Shown here: positions 36,493-47,946 of the stretch, piece after piece
How positions within the stretch are numbered: position 1 is the stretch's first letter
Layout of the letters: each line of letters starts with the position of its first letter
The notes under the pieces: model-generated
Told to the model about the DNA's origin: nothing
The model's input: the letters and a program-made list of their open reading frames with translations, nothing else
Databases searched by the model: none
Source: Sipunculus nudus
Lineage: Eukaryota; Annelida; Sipuncula; Golfingiida; Sipunculidae
Assembly: GCA_026874595.1 (NCBI GenBank)
Contig: CM049316.1
Location: 20,545,839 to 20,609,838, forward strand
DNA: 64,000 nt
Direction: 5' to 3'
Translations under genes and position numbers: made by a program

Positions 36493-39400
36493 CTGAAAAT
36501 AATTTTTGATATTTTATATTCTATTTCACTGCCCTTGTCTACGTTCTTCTTGTCCTCTGCTTCCTCGGAGCAGGGGACATTAATTTGGGTTTGTCTGTCT
36601 GTCCCTCTGTCTGTTTGTCCAGCTATCTGTCTGTCTGTCCATCCGTCAGGTTTTTGTTTCTGTGCAATAACTTTCTTAAATATTATCAGATTTCATTCAG
36701 TGATTGCTCTCATGCTTACCTTGGTTGGGATTGGGTTTGGAGTGTCCGCGTTACAAGATAATAATACAATATGATATTTTATTATTCATATGGTGAATCA
36801 GCACATTTACAGGTTCACTAATCACCAACAGGTGTCACTAACAAGCCCCTACCAGGGGACATAAATTCAATGAATCTGCTCGTTTAGTGATAATTTGTCT
36901 GGTTACAAAATGCACTAAAGCTAGTGATGGGCTGATGATCGGTTATAATCAATGACAGGTTGGTTCAGTGCCATAATTCATTTCAAAATGATGCACATGC
37001 CGTAGGCTTTGTGATGAGGATATGGATGCATTGATTAAATTTATGCTAGCAAACTGCAGAAATGTCTCTCTTTAATAAAGTGCTATTCCTAAGGTTACTG
37101 CATACACATGCAAGGTATAGAATCATTACATGTATTACCAAACACATAGGCCTGTTTATCAGGTGAGATGATGAACAGGCCAGTATATATTCAGAAAGAT
37201 CATAAACAACCGATTAATTTGGAATATCAGTCAGTAGAGATCAACCAATTATTTTTACTGATGATTGATCTTAAAATTACAACCGATTCCCAAAACCAAC
37301 TAAAGCTCACCCACATGTAACAGAAAAGAGGGTTTCATTTTTTTGCAGAAAAATGATACTCTCAGCAGTAATAATTTATTATAATAAACTTATACAGTAC
37401 ACGTACTGAAACACTTTACTGATAGCCCAAGCTGTCAATCCTTAACTGCGTGGGTTATGAATGCTATTTGCAGATGTGTGGCTAGTTATAGCACAGGACT
37501 GATCATTACTTTATGCTACCAGTCATTTTGAGAACCCTTTCAAGTTCACAGCAAATATTGGTCACTAGTATGAAAAATATTAGGAGCATATCTATCACTC
37601 TCACAAAGGGTTTGCAGGTTTTATTCAACACCTGGTTAAACCTTGGTTTTACCTAGGTAAAATCCAGGCTTGGTAAAATAGGCTTTACCAAGGTATTTTA
37701 CCCCTAATTTCAACTGATTAGAGTAATGTGCTCCGCACAGCCTAACATGAGTTAAAGTGTGAGTGGTAAATGGATCCTAATTGGAGGGATGATTTTGTCA
37801 GAGCCACTGAGCTTGTACCAATAATTACATAAAGTGTCCATACTTGCTACTGACCAATCAGAAAAAAAACTAAGCTCTGGTGCTCTTGATACAAGCGAAT
37901 AAACATGGGAAAAATGTTAGGTAGTTGGCTGAGGCTTGGGCTAAACCCTGGTTAAAACATAGGAAATCTTGGGTAAATACTTGTTACCAAGGTTTTAACC
38001 ACTGGCTTGGGGAAAAGTTGGTCTTTCCCTAGTAAAATGTGAACCCTGCTCTCACAAAAATCTTAAATATTATGTGTAGTTCAGATAAAACAAACACCAT
38101 TAAAAATCAACCCTCCCCCCCCCCCCCCGCTGTTTAATATTACTGCAAACTTACAAGCAATCTATATTTATTCTTTAAAGTGTCAAATTCAAACCTGTGT
38201 TGGTCAATTTAACTGAAAAGAGATTGATTATGACACTTCATTTCTTTTGCTATATGGATTTCAATAACATATAAAATACTTGTCTCTTTGGGAGAAAGTT
38301 AACCCATCACCAATTCAAATTTCTACATATCTTTCATTGGTCATCAGGTGTCCATTTGTATCTATTCATTGTTGCCATGTCAATGAGTACTCCAGTCCAA
38401 GTCAGGCAATGCATGCCTACCAGTTCCTCGAGTCCAAAATTTGGTACCCATTTCACCACTATCCCAAGAAAGGGTTATTATCCTTCAAAAGTGATTTATT
38501 TATGAAAGTGACTTACTTAAGTTGTGATATTATTATGAGATGTTGGCAGGATGTCTGCATTGCATATTATATATCACCAGATGTTATTACAGAAAAACAT
38601 AATATTTTTTGGGGGGGATATCAGAAGAAAGTAAACAGATGGAAAATAAAACATTATTCATGGTAAGGCCTATATCTATCAAACCAAAGAATCATTTGTA
38701 TTTAATATAGACAATTTTTAAAAGTATCTGAAATATCAAAGGAAGATGGAATGTGCAGTGGAACACTAGGAAAATAATAAGTGGAAACTATCATGGGAAA
38801 AAATAGGATAAAGTAGGGTATTTTGATCAAGAGAATTTAGTACATATATTTGCTGTTTCATTATAAATTGCTATGTGGGGTATGTTTGTTACTGTATTGT
38901 CTAATTCAATTTTTTACTTAGTCTATGATTGATTGGTATTGTATTTTTGTACATGTGATGTGTTTTGCTATAATAAAGTGACTCACTTATCAAGGTTTTG
39001 CATGTGGATCATGTCCATCTCCCAAACGACACCCCACACCTCACAGCCTTTCTGTTCTTGTATATCAGCATAGGAACCTCGCCAGTAATCATCATCCTCT
39101 CCATTAAAACACAAATGGTAATCCTAAAATGAACATAATCATCACTAAACGGCCACCTTAATCATCATGCACTCACATCTATGTGAAAAAGATCAAGACC
39201 TGTAGTTTGACACTTTGTTTTAAAAAAATATCTGTATAAAACAAGTAAATTCCTGGAATTTATATCCCCCCCTTGAACCTCTTGTTATTTTAGCTTCCTG
39301 TGATCTTCATGATTGCCTTCCTAATATGTTTTAGTTTTTATTTTTCCCTGAAGATGTCTCCACATGTCATATTGCCTGTGTTTTAGTTTTCATTGTCCCC

Positions 39401-42400
39401 TGAAGATGTCTCCACATGTCATAATTTTTTGTGTGAATCTGGAACAAATGGAAAATTTTTTGTTTGTTTTGGGGCAGGTGATAATAAACGTTTCGATAGA
39501 CACTCCAAAACCAATCCCAACCAAGGTATGCATTAAAGCAATCACTGACCCAAATTTGAATGAAATCAGATAAAATTAGGAAAGTTATCACATTGAAATT
39601 AAAACCTGATGGACAGACAGACAAAGGGACATACAGACAAACCCAAATCAATGTCCCCCATTTTCGCGGAAGCCCGGGACAAAATATTATAATACCTTTG
39701 GTATACATTTGTTTGAAACTGATTGTAATTTTATGATCAATCAGTTTACCTCAATTGGCTCAGCAGATTATTAGTTTTAATCAGTTTTTCAATAGTTATA
39801 CAATTCTTTACCAAATATAAACCTGTATATGGTCTCTACTGGAATATACCATAGGTCTGTATATTGCTTAATATACCTAATAATATGCCGTATATAGCAT
39901 ACATGTGTATACAGTAAACTTAAATATGAATATGATGTCATATGAATATTAGTTAGCACAAACATTTAAATAGTTTGCTCACAAAATAAAATGAGGCAAA
40001 TCAAAACAGCTTAGTTCTGTGCAAAACTGTGAAACTGATTATGGCACTGCAAGATCATTAATCAGATCCTTCATATCAACTGACTGATTGATTATTAATT
40101 ATAATCAAACACTAGCCAATCACTAAGAACAACTATGTATCACATTTGACTGTTGTAGTTGTTTTTGAATGACATCTGGCATGAGCCACTGAGAGAATTA
40201 TCTACGTAATGTCAAGGACAAATCTTGGCCTTGGGTTATGTGTACTGTACTGTACTGTGTACTGTGTGGCACATCAGTTATAGGCTAAATTTGAAGTACA
40301 TGCGTGATTGGCTAACCCAATGTTACATCAGCAGTGTCACCATCTGAAGACTCCAGTACTAGATATATAAACTAATCAGAAAGCACATCCACAGTTGCTA
40401 TGCCATTGCTGTCGGACCTAACGACAGGGGCTTCTTACCTGCCTATCTCAAATATTAGGTATAGATAATAAAAAGATGGACTGTAAAGTGTGAAATACGC
40501 TAGGAAATTTTCAGATAAGTAATAGTTAAAAGGAAATGACCCAGAAAAGTAACAAATTTAACTGAAATCTACACTAATAGCAATTAAAGAGCCTGTGATG
40601 ACACACAACTTTTTTGGACAATTACACTGAAGAAATGTTAGATTAATTTACTGAATTTTGTACAGTTTATCAAAGTGCTTGTTCCAAAATTAAACTTTAT
40701 ACACATGTTCAAATCTCAAAGCAGGGAGATCATGAGTTCAAATCTCAACAGAGGCGGTGAGATTTTTCATGGTTGGCCCCACCCAAAGGTGAGCGCTCTG
40801 CACGCTGAAATGGGAGGCCATATCCAGTGACAGTGTTTCGCTCACAAATGAGTGTGCTTTACGTATGTTCCTCAGTGTTATGATCCAGTAATTTGGTTGA
40901 GCAAAACCTTTCTTATTTCACATATGGCTCACCCACCCATTTGAGTAAGGATCCCTACTGAGTAAGGTCACAGGGTCAAAGGTCAAGGTCACAGAGCTGC
41001 TCTCCTCATTTTCACACTGTGTACTACACCCAGTATAATTATGCTCCCATGTGAGGGGATGCTACATTTTGTGGTGCTCTTGTTTTAAATAAGGAATTCC
41101 ACCTAAAATGCTGCATGACAGGCCTCGGAATTGCTACCTAGACTCCCCAAGTGATTAAGAAAGTTGTGTTTATGTACATACTAGCATTCATGTTCACCTG
41201 TGCCTGTATGCAAATGATCTAGAATTGACTTTTATCATGTTTGCCTGTGCACTTATGGAAAGTAGCTTTGTTCCATGACCAACAGCAGTAGCACCACCTC
41301 TGACATCATGACCAGATTACTGGCATGCCAGAGAGCCTGTACATCTAGTTCATTAAAAGGCCACATGAGGATGCATATATTTTCATCATTTCTGACAACA
41401 CCTCATGTTGTACAGATACACTTTCAATTGACATAAACCAGACTAATTGTTTGTATTATCAGTGTTCTTTCTAACAACACCAAACATGAACATGAAAAGT
41501 TCCCATCTAACTCAGCATATTGGTAAATCCCTCCGCATGTTTGTTGAATTTCTGACCACATGAACACAAGCATGGCTCGCGCTGATTACTGGGTGCAGCA
41601 GACTTTATTGCGATAGAGGAAATGACTTGTTACCATAGAGACAGGGTTTCAGTTAGGGTTGTGAGTTCACATGGATTCTCTTGCATGAATGCATCATTCG
41701 TAGCATAATGTTAAGATGATGGGCAGTTTACAACAATATGAATGCAATATGATGGAAAACCACTGAGATGCATTCCTCAGTATTAGTTGTATCACGACTC
41801 AAGTATGCTTACCATCCCAATTATCATTGCCTACTCAGTCTGGTTGTCATGGCTACAACAGCAGGGGCCAATCATTCGCCCATATATCTTTCCTCTGCAT
41901 GGAGGTTGAGACATTGAGGTGATGGTATGGACTTAAACCTGGAAGGGAATGTGGATGTCGGATACCAAATCAGATGGAAAGGTGGATGCCAAGCTCTGAC
42001 ACAATACTCAGACATACTGTAGACCAACAATCTGATGAATCACAACATTCTAGTATATGTGTTTCCAGTGACATTTATGCAGGAATGTGTACAAATATAT
42101 GTGCATTAAATTTAATTTTATGTTGAGCTACATCATGCACTGTATTAAGGCAAAAAGGTAAATTTACAATGTTAACATATTCTATCAAATTACATGTATT
42201 ATATATGAGATACCTAAGACCTATGACAAATATATATTTAAACAAAGAGAGTTAAATCTTTTTATTGTTTATTCCAGATGAGTAATCTTTCATACTTTGT
42301 ATAAGTTAATTTGACATATTTTTTACTTAACACATATTTAGAAATATAATAATATTTCCTCTTTCCTAAGTTTCCTTTTTTTCTGCTGCAGAAAATCTTA

Positions 42401-43881
42401 GTGCTGTTAATAAGTATTATATATTGCTCTTAATTGTAAACATTCTGTAATATTTTACTGCTTTAATACCCATGATATTTCAGGAAATAAGAAAAATCTT
42501 TTTGTTGAATATTCTAGTTAAGTGCACGATGTAATATAGTAAATATAATATTTTAAAATATAAAATGAAGCTGATTTTATTGATTTTAACTGGATCATGT
42601 GATATATATATACAGTGAAACCTTGTTGTGTTGAGCTCGCATAAGTCGAATACCCCGCTTATGTTGAAGTTACAAACTTGATATTCCGGACAACTCTAGT
42701 TAAATTATTACAAAATAAAACCCGCTTGTGTCGAACGTCGGATATGTCGAAGTTTTCTGAGGGTCCCTTCGACTTCGACACAACCAGGTTTCACTGTATA
42801 TAAATTACTAATTAAAAAAAAAAAAAAATCCCCCTAAAATATGAGTAAAATATCTTGATTTCAGCGACTTGTAAGAACATAAAAATATCAAAATATTTGT
42901 TTTAAAAGTATATTTTTGTTGTAGGCCAGGATCTCTCAGACAGTGATTACAAAAAAAAGGAACATGGTATTATCTTTCTTTTATTTTTTATTTATTTTTC
43001 CTTTCTTAATTCTTTATAAATATAATCTATCAGCTCTCTTGATATTGACTTTAATACACAAGTAAAAAATTAATATATATTATAATATATCATAATATAT
43101 ATATTATATATTATAATATACTATAATATATATTAACATATATGTACATAAACTTTACTTATAATAACATTTATGTTCTGATTCTTGTTTTACTGGTCTA
43201 TAGTACATATAGCATCTGAGATTGTCATCCATCTTTTTTTTAAATATTTTTTTTTTTTTTGTGAAGGAAACTGCCTCCTTTTTGTTATGAGCTACCTTAT
43301 CAAATTCTAATTTAAGTATATATATCTGCAGAGTTCCATTTTAGTTTGCGGCCATCTGACAGGGCGGTAGCACTTGCTTTCTATCATATTATTTATTTTA
43401 TCCTGGTATCACCCAGGCCCAGTGTCTACCACTACACCGCACCTGCAGGTCCTGCATGGGTGTGTAATCTGCCCAAATGCTGATTCATAACACCAAGGAA
43501 ACCCCGAAAGACGCACTGTTTGTGAGTGATTCACAGTTGTGGGGCACAGCCTTCTCATAGTATGCAGAGCGCTCATATCGGTGGGGGCCGACCAAGAAGA
43601 TCTCACCGCCTCAGCTGAGTTATGAAATGACGACCTCCCAACATTGATTCTTGTAATAAAAAAAAAACTTTTATTACTGAAATATCGGTCATACTCAGTG
43701 TGTTGACGGTTTATTAAGTGATTTTAGTGCTGGAAACGAGTGCCTGGCTCACAACACTTGCCTTTAGTTTACCGGTGACTTTGAAAACTCCAGATGGATT
43801 GCTCACATGCAGTCTTTCCGTCAGCAGGTTACTGCCGTATGCAAAATATAGGAATGTTTCTGGCATTGTGGTATTGCTCAT
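36204..43881 (-). CDS. GGCT: Gamma-glutamylcyclotransferase-like protein, three exons
   Basis: The enzyme releases 5-oxoproline from gamma-glutamyl-amino acids in the cytosol (gamma-glutamyl/glutathione cycle). Minus-strand exons are 43881-43762 (40 codons), 39123-38987 (137 nt) and 36492-36204 (289 nt with stop). Together they give 546 nt, 181 aa, against about 188 in human GGCT. The first exon holds the substrate-binding signature FLYFAYGSNLLTERLHVSNP. The second has GCEVWGVVWEMD and ends NLD plus two bases. The third opens with QEGVDTGDYKPIEV, whose Glu fits the catalytic Glu of the family, and contains ITGAQQHGLPAQYIEKLKAI. Joined phases agree throughout. Exon 2 has donor AA|GTGAGT and acceptor TTTTAG|G; exon 3 has acceptor TTTCAG|GC. 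The donor after exon 1 is AAG|GCAAGT, a GC donor. An alternative start five codons on (43866) is possible. No lesion was seen. Confidence 0.9.
36540..36780 (+). repeat. Dispersed repeat in GGCT intron 2, copy 1
   Basis: From GGGGACATTAATTTGGGTTT through a (TCTG)n stretch (GTCTGTCTGTCC) to TTGGTTGGGATTGGGTTTGG. The reverse complement of the same order is at 39465-39690. Confidence 0.8.
37606..38048. mobile_element. hAT-like MITE in GGCT intron 2
   Basis: A 443-base element is flanked by the perfect 8-bp duplication CTCTCACA (37598-37605 and 38049-38056). The right end in reverse complement reads CAGGGTTCACATTTTACT and the left end AAGGGTTTGCAGGTTTTA, an imperfect inverted repeat. Subterminal parts are rich in ACCTTGGTTTTACC/GGTAAAATACC-type inverted words. 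An 8-bp target site and CAGGG-type end fit the hAT superfamily. It codes for nothing. Confidence 0.7.
38987..39123 (-). CDS. GGCT: GGCT-like exon 2
   Basis: Forty-five codons plus two bases, DYHLCFNG through VWGVVWEM to NLD, bounded by ATTTTAG| and |GTGAGT. It aligns with the DFKLDFG...EVWGVVWKM part of the human protein. Confidence 0.88.
39465..39690 (-). repeat. Dispersed repeat in GGCT intron 1, copy 2, inverted
   Basis: Reverse complement of the 36540-36780 repeat: CACTCCAAAACCAATCCCAA, the GACAGACAGACAAAGG stretch and CAAATCAATGTCCCC in the expected order. Confidence 0.8.
40720..40910 (+). repeat. SINE-like repeat in GGCT intron 1, copy 1
   Basis: GAGTTCAAATCTC (B-box-like) is followed by GAGGCGGTGAGAT, GTTGGCCCCACCC, GAGCGCTCTGCA and a GTGTTATGA stretch. 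The same order is found inverted at 43430-43640. Just downstream is an AAGGTCACAGGGTCAAAGGT motif akin to the 8.3-9.3 kb array. Confidence 0.6.
42613..42796. mobile_element. Pogo/Tc1-like MITE in GGCT intron 1
   Basis: 184 bases start CAGTGAAACCTTGTTGTGTT and in reverse complement end CAGTGAAACCTGGTTGTGTC. It is flanked on both sides by TA. The inner half has further GTCGAA/TTCGAC repeats. A TA target and CAGTGAAACC ends fit pogo/Tigger-type Tc1-mariner elements. No transposase is present. Confidence 0.8.
43430..43640 (-). repeat. SINE-like repeat in GGCT intron 1, copy 2, inverted
   Basis: On the minus strand: GAGGCGGTGAGATCTTC, GGTCGGCCCCCACC, GAGCGCTCTGCA, then GTGTTATGAATCAGC. It pairs with the copy at 40720-40910 and starts only about 120 bases past exon 1. 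Confidence 0.6.
43762..43881 (-). CDS. GGCT: GGCT-like exon 1
   Basis: Forty codons from ATG (43879-43881) carry the YFAYGSN motif and end at AAG, followed by GCAAGT. The end is phase 0, which agrees with exon 2 starting on a whole codon. Confidence 0.88.
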
Positions 43882-44012
43882 AATCGGGCATATATGATGA
43901 ACTAAATTCGCGATGTGACGGCCCGAGCTCAGCAAATTGGCAGGTGGTCTCTTGCACAGATACAAGGTGGCGCTCTGCAACCCCCCCCCCCCCCCCATTT
44001 TTTTGCCGAAGA

Positions 44013-44190
44013 GCATTCTCCAAACAGAAAGTCTTTCTATGAATGTCAAGGCCTATCATTTGCCTCAATCGATCTTGAATGTCTGTGGATCTCGGTAGGA
44101 CAGGTCAATTTGCAGCATTCTCCACACAGAAAGTCTATCTGTAAATGTGAATGTCCAGGCCTATCTCCTTTCTTAATATGTCTTGACCCT
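44013..44190. repeat. 102-bp direct duplication upstream of GGCT exon 1
   Basis: GCATTCTCCAAACAGAAAGT at 44013 recurs as GCATTCTCCACACAGAAAGT at 44115. Both are followed by AATGTC, AGGCCTATC and a CTTGA word. It lies in the presumed 5' region of GGCT, next to a C run at 43981-43996. Confidence 0.8.
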
Positions 44191-44222
44191 GTGCGGAGGC
44201 TGATTTGGCAAGTGCCGTCAAT

Positions 44223-44683
44223 CGGTAAAACCCGGAATTTCCGAGGATATTCCGAGATCCCTCGGAATTAAAGTTTGAGCCATTTCCCTCGGCAGAGGAT
44301 CCTTGACAGTAGAAAAAAAGTGTCCATACCTGAAGAATGAACAATTATCTTCCCATTTAATCAGGGTTCCGTTCTAATCTTCGACTTATTAAGGTACAGC
44401 GTACGATTTTTTAAACATCTTTTCAAACAGCCCTGCACGACTGCCGTGTTTACTAATATTTTGGAAGCGCCTGTAGAATTCTCGGAGAATCCAGACCCAC
44501 GGCGACCGGGCCCACTCAAAACCACATAAAAAACTGCAACTTTCTCCATTCCTGTTGACAAATTAATTATTACCTGTTGGATTACATCGTTTATTCGTTG
44601 AATTCTTCTATAGCGCATTATTTACATTATGATTTCATATATTAGGTCTATAGATAGTAAATTAATAGTAATAAAATGTACAA

Positions 44684-44744
<61 letters not shown>

Positions 44745-45500
44745 ATATTGACACCAGGTATAACATTTTTTTTTCATTTTCATAATACTTTACATTGGTA
44801 TTTTAAATTCAATATATCATTATGGTATCAGGTGTATTTCATGAGGCTTAATTTACTTTCAGTTTGTACATATTTCATTCGATTATTATGGTTCAGTTGT
44901 TAATAAATGATTTTGTTTTCAAATGTGTTAATTCCTTTGTTCATTGGACTAATAAAAAATAGAATTTTAATAATGCCAGTGGTAAATGAAAACACTTGTA
45001 GACACTGATACTGCTGTAGCCTCCCTGTCTAAATGTCATGCCACTTCCATTAATTGTAGAATCTCTCTCTATGCCCTGCCCCTTTCTTTTGTTGTGGCCT
45101 TCCACAATATTTCATGATCTTATTATCAGTAAGAGGAGTATATCTGATAAATCTACAATTCACTCTCTTTACTGGCCATATCCTTTTTATACAGGCCCGT
45201 AAGCTGTTTATACTCTCCAAGAATTCTCATGAAACCACCGGATTTAGGTATGATCTACCATAAACATGGTCGTCGTCCCGGGCCGGTCTGATCTGGCTCG
45301 GAAAACCGTAGATTACGCCTTAAAAAATCGAATATTAGAACGGAACCCTAAAGAAATAGGAAGATAATTATTAATTTTATATGTATGGGAACTTTTTTCC
45401 TACTGTCAGGGATCCTCTGCTGAGGGAAACGGCTCAAACTTTTATTCCGAGGAACCTCGGAATATCCTCGGAAATTCCGCGGAAATTCCGGGTTTTACCG
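44223..45500. mobile_element. Mutator-like non-autonomous element with long inverted ends
   Basis: 1278 bases with long terminal inverted repeats: left 44223-44394, right 45318-45500. Both begin CGGTAAAACCCGGAATTTCC, and share GAGGATATTCCGAG, CTCGGAAT, AAAGTTTGAGCC, GCAGAGGATCC and AGGGTTCCGTTCTAAT. The right arm has an 11-base internal duplication of GGAATTTCCGC. It is flanked by AGTGCCGTCAAT (44211-44222) and AGTGCCTCAAT (45501-45511), an 11-12 bp target duplication with one indel. Long ends plus a 9-12 bp target fit Mutator-like elements. The interior has an (AT)n run (44685-44739) and no transposase. It starts 342 bases upstream of the GGCT start codon. Confidence 0.82.
44685..44739. repeat. 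(AT)n microsatellite inside the Mutator-like element
   Basis: Uninterrupted AT dinucleotides. Confidence 0.95.
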
Positions 45501-46757
45501 AGTGCCTCAATGGGTTCGTTGCCGAAAATGGGGTCATACTAGTATTTTACGACAACGAAAAAATGAACATAAAATCGACGAGGGCTTGTTGGGCCAAAAA
45601 AATAAAAGGTATGCTTCTCAGGCACCGCCCGCATCAATTTTAAACCCCCGTATCAAAAATGGTTATTTTGATTTTCAATAGAAACTTACCAATTTTGATC
45701 TGCAGCCGCTCGGACATTTCTTTGGAGAAGAAAAAAAAATCATACAAATTCCTTTGTTTTGTAGTGCTTTTACTTGTTTAGCAAAATAAATCTGTTATTA
45801 TAATGCTTTCCCCTTTTCATTTGACATTTTTATCGAAACATACAAAAATTCATAGCCCGTTCCTGTGATTTATAAAAATGCCATTACTTATCAGTCAGTG
45901 GTCATATCTTGTTGATTTAAGAACCATATTGAATAAGATCCTGGAGCAAAAACCAATCTTGCAGTGTATTTATTAACTGAAAATCTTTATTTTGAAAAAA
46001 TACTGATGTACCTAATATTAAAGTTGTCATTTGACAAGTGACTTGTGAATTCTCAACCTGGATGCTGGATACATTCACTGGGTAACCTGAATTTGAAACA
46101 ATATGCCATTTTCATTGATTTCCAGGACAACTGAAAGATAACTTTTTCATTTGTAAGGTATGTATATGTATACTAACATAACTTGTCATAAGATCTGTTC
46201 ACACAATATTCATAGTATTTATGCTTTATTAAAATAAAATTGTGCATGTGAAATAATATAGGGTAAATAAGGCAAAACGTCACAACTGTAAGCATTAAAT
46301 GATTATTTAAATCAGAGCGGCCACTGTAATTTGTTAACAAACAATGGGGGTTATGGACACACCCCTTGACGCACGCACCCCTAATTTGCTGGCTGACTGC
46401 CAGGCGATTTGGCAGGAGTGGTGGGTGTTCACAGGTTTCTCTGGAACAAAAGGGCATAATCCCAGCTTAAAAAAATGCAGCAACTTTGCACTAGGCCTCG
46501 GAGTAGATTAAGCACAAAAACCGTGTTTACATGGGCGATAAAAAGGTATATTCAAATCACGTGACAATTGCTCAAAATTTAAAATTCATAAATAACTTTC
46601 CCTTTTAGCAGTCAATTTACTCACAGTTATCAGGTGGAGCCCTTTTCTTGTGACCTAGCATGCTTCACGCCTTTTCCCAGCGAGTACCTCGGGCGCTTGG
46701 CGGCGTTATATTGTCCCGGCCCTTGACTGAAGTTGAAGCAAGGCTGGATCCCCTCTC

Positions 46758-46975
46758 AGTCGGCCTTGCAGCGGGTTCTTGTGGATTTATACTCGGAATT
46801 GCCCCTTGTATCAGATCTAGTTGTTTTCTTAAATATCCGGCTTACCATTGCTGATAGATTTTTAAAATCGTCAGGAATCCGGAATTGTGCCCCATACATG
46901 ACACTGGAAAGTTTTGCAAGGAGTTCCCGACCTAAAATCGGCTCGTCTCTGTCTGACAGGTCCCACTTTTTTCCC
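46758..46975 (-). other. Unrecognised open frame, protein-like
   Basis: Between stops, about 72 codons read KKWDLSDRDEPILGREL, then GAQFRIPDDFKNLSAMVSRI and a basic end. Composition is protein-like and the DNA is CpG-rich, but there is no start codon or clear splice site and I do not recognise it. It could be an exon or element-derived coding sequence. Confidence 0.25.
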
Positions 46976-47159
46976 TAAACGTACGTCTTTCGGCCAATTG
47001 TGGACGTTCACACTATCCTTGTTGGTATTATTGCATCCACTAAGAACATCTCGCTTCGTCATTTTGATACTGTGTAAGATATAAATTGTTTGTCGAGGGG
47101 AAAAAACACGGCAGTCAAGGATGCAGACCGGCAAGACGCGGCATGTTGACCCATGTGAT

Positions 47160-47946
47160 GTTTACCCAGCCGTGCCACACGTGACGTCACTGAAGCCACG
47201 CCCACCGCGTATCACCGAGTGCACCTTTACACTCAGCAGCGTGATTACCGTGATGTTTCACGGATAAAATGGAGCATAAATTCGATCTCGTTCAGCTTGA
47301 AACGGTGTTGTAAGCACTGTATTAACTTATTGAAAGGGTACATGACGCTTTTTTAACTTATAAAAGTGCATGCAACTTGGACTTTAAGGATCAAATTTAA
47401 CGATCGGCAATGTCGGGTAAATCTTTCATAATGGAATTTAAGAGCATCTAAGAATATTAGGCCTGTAAAGGGGCTGTTTTTCTAGCACATGAAGGCCGAT
47501 TTTACGGGCACAGGTGCGCTTGGGGCAGATCACACCAAAAAAAAAAAAAATTTCAGACAAGTCCAATAAAATTATAAAAAAAAACTGAAATCTAAATACC
47601 CGACCGGCCGGGTCGCCATGCAGGACGCCTAGACGCACTTGACTAAGTCTTAAGTCGCATTCCCTCTAGCTGGGGTGCACAGCAGCTCTGAGGCGCAGTC
47701 GGGCGTGACACAGTTTATCATACTGAGCTCAGTTTTTCGTCGATTGACGCTTTACGCTGCACAACGCTTTATAAACGTTTTTTGATGAAGCGAAATAATT
47801 TGTGTGAGAGTTTCCGACCATAACCTGTCTGTCTTAGTCTGGCACCGGGTCTTGGGTTTGTTTGGAAAAACACATTAAATGGACCCATAACGAATAAACT
47901 TCTTCGCCTCACTGGATATGGTGGATCATTATTTCGTAGGACTCTT
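47160..47946 (+). promoter_or_regulatory. Candidate CpG-rich promoter and short first exon
   Basis: An overlapping E-box and CRE, CACGTGACGTCAC (about 47179-47191), and a GC box CCACGCCCACC lie in CpG-richer DNA. Downstream, ATG at 47918 opens nine codons (MVDHYFVGL) and two bases, then a good donor GTGAGT at 47947. An acceptor-like TTGTTAG near 48782 would keep the phase, but that frame soon hits a stop. The transcription direction and the gene are unproven. Confidence 0.25.
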
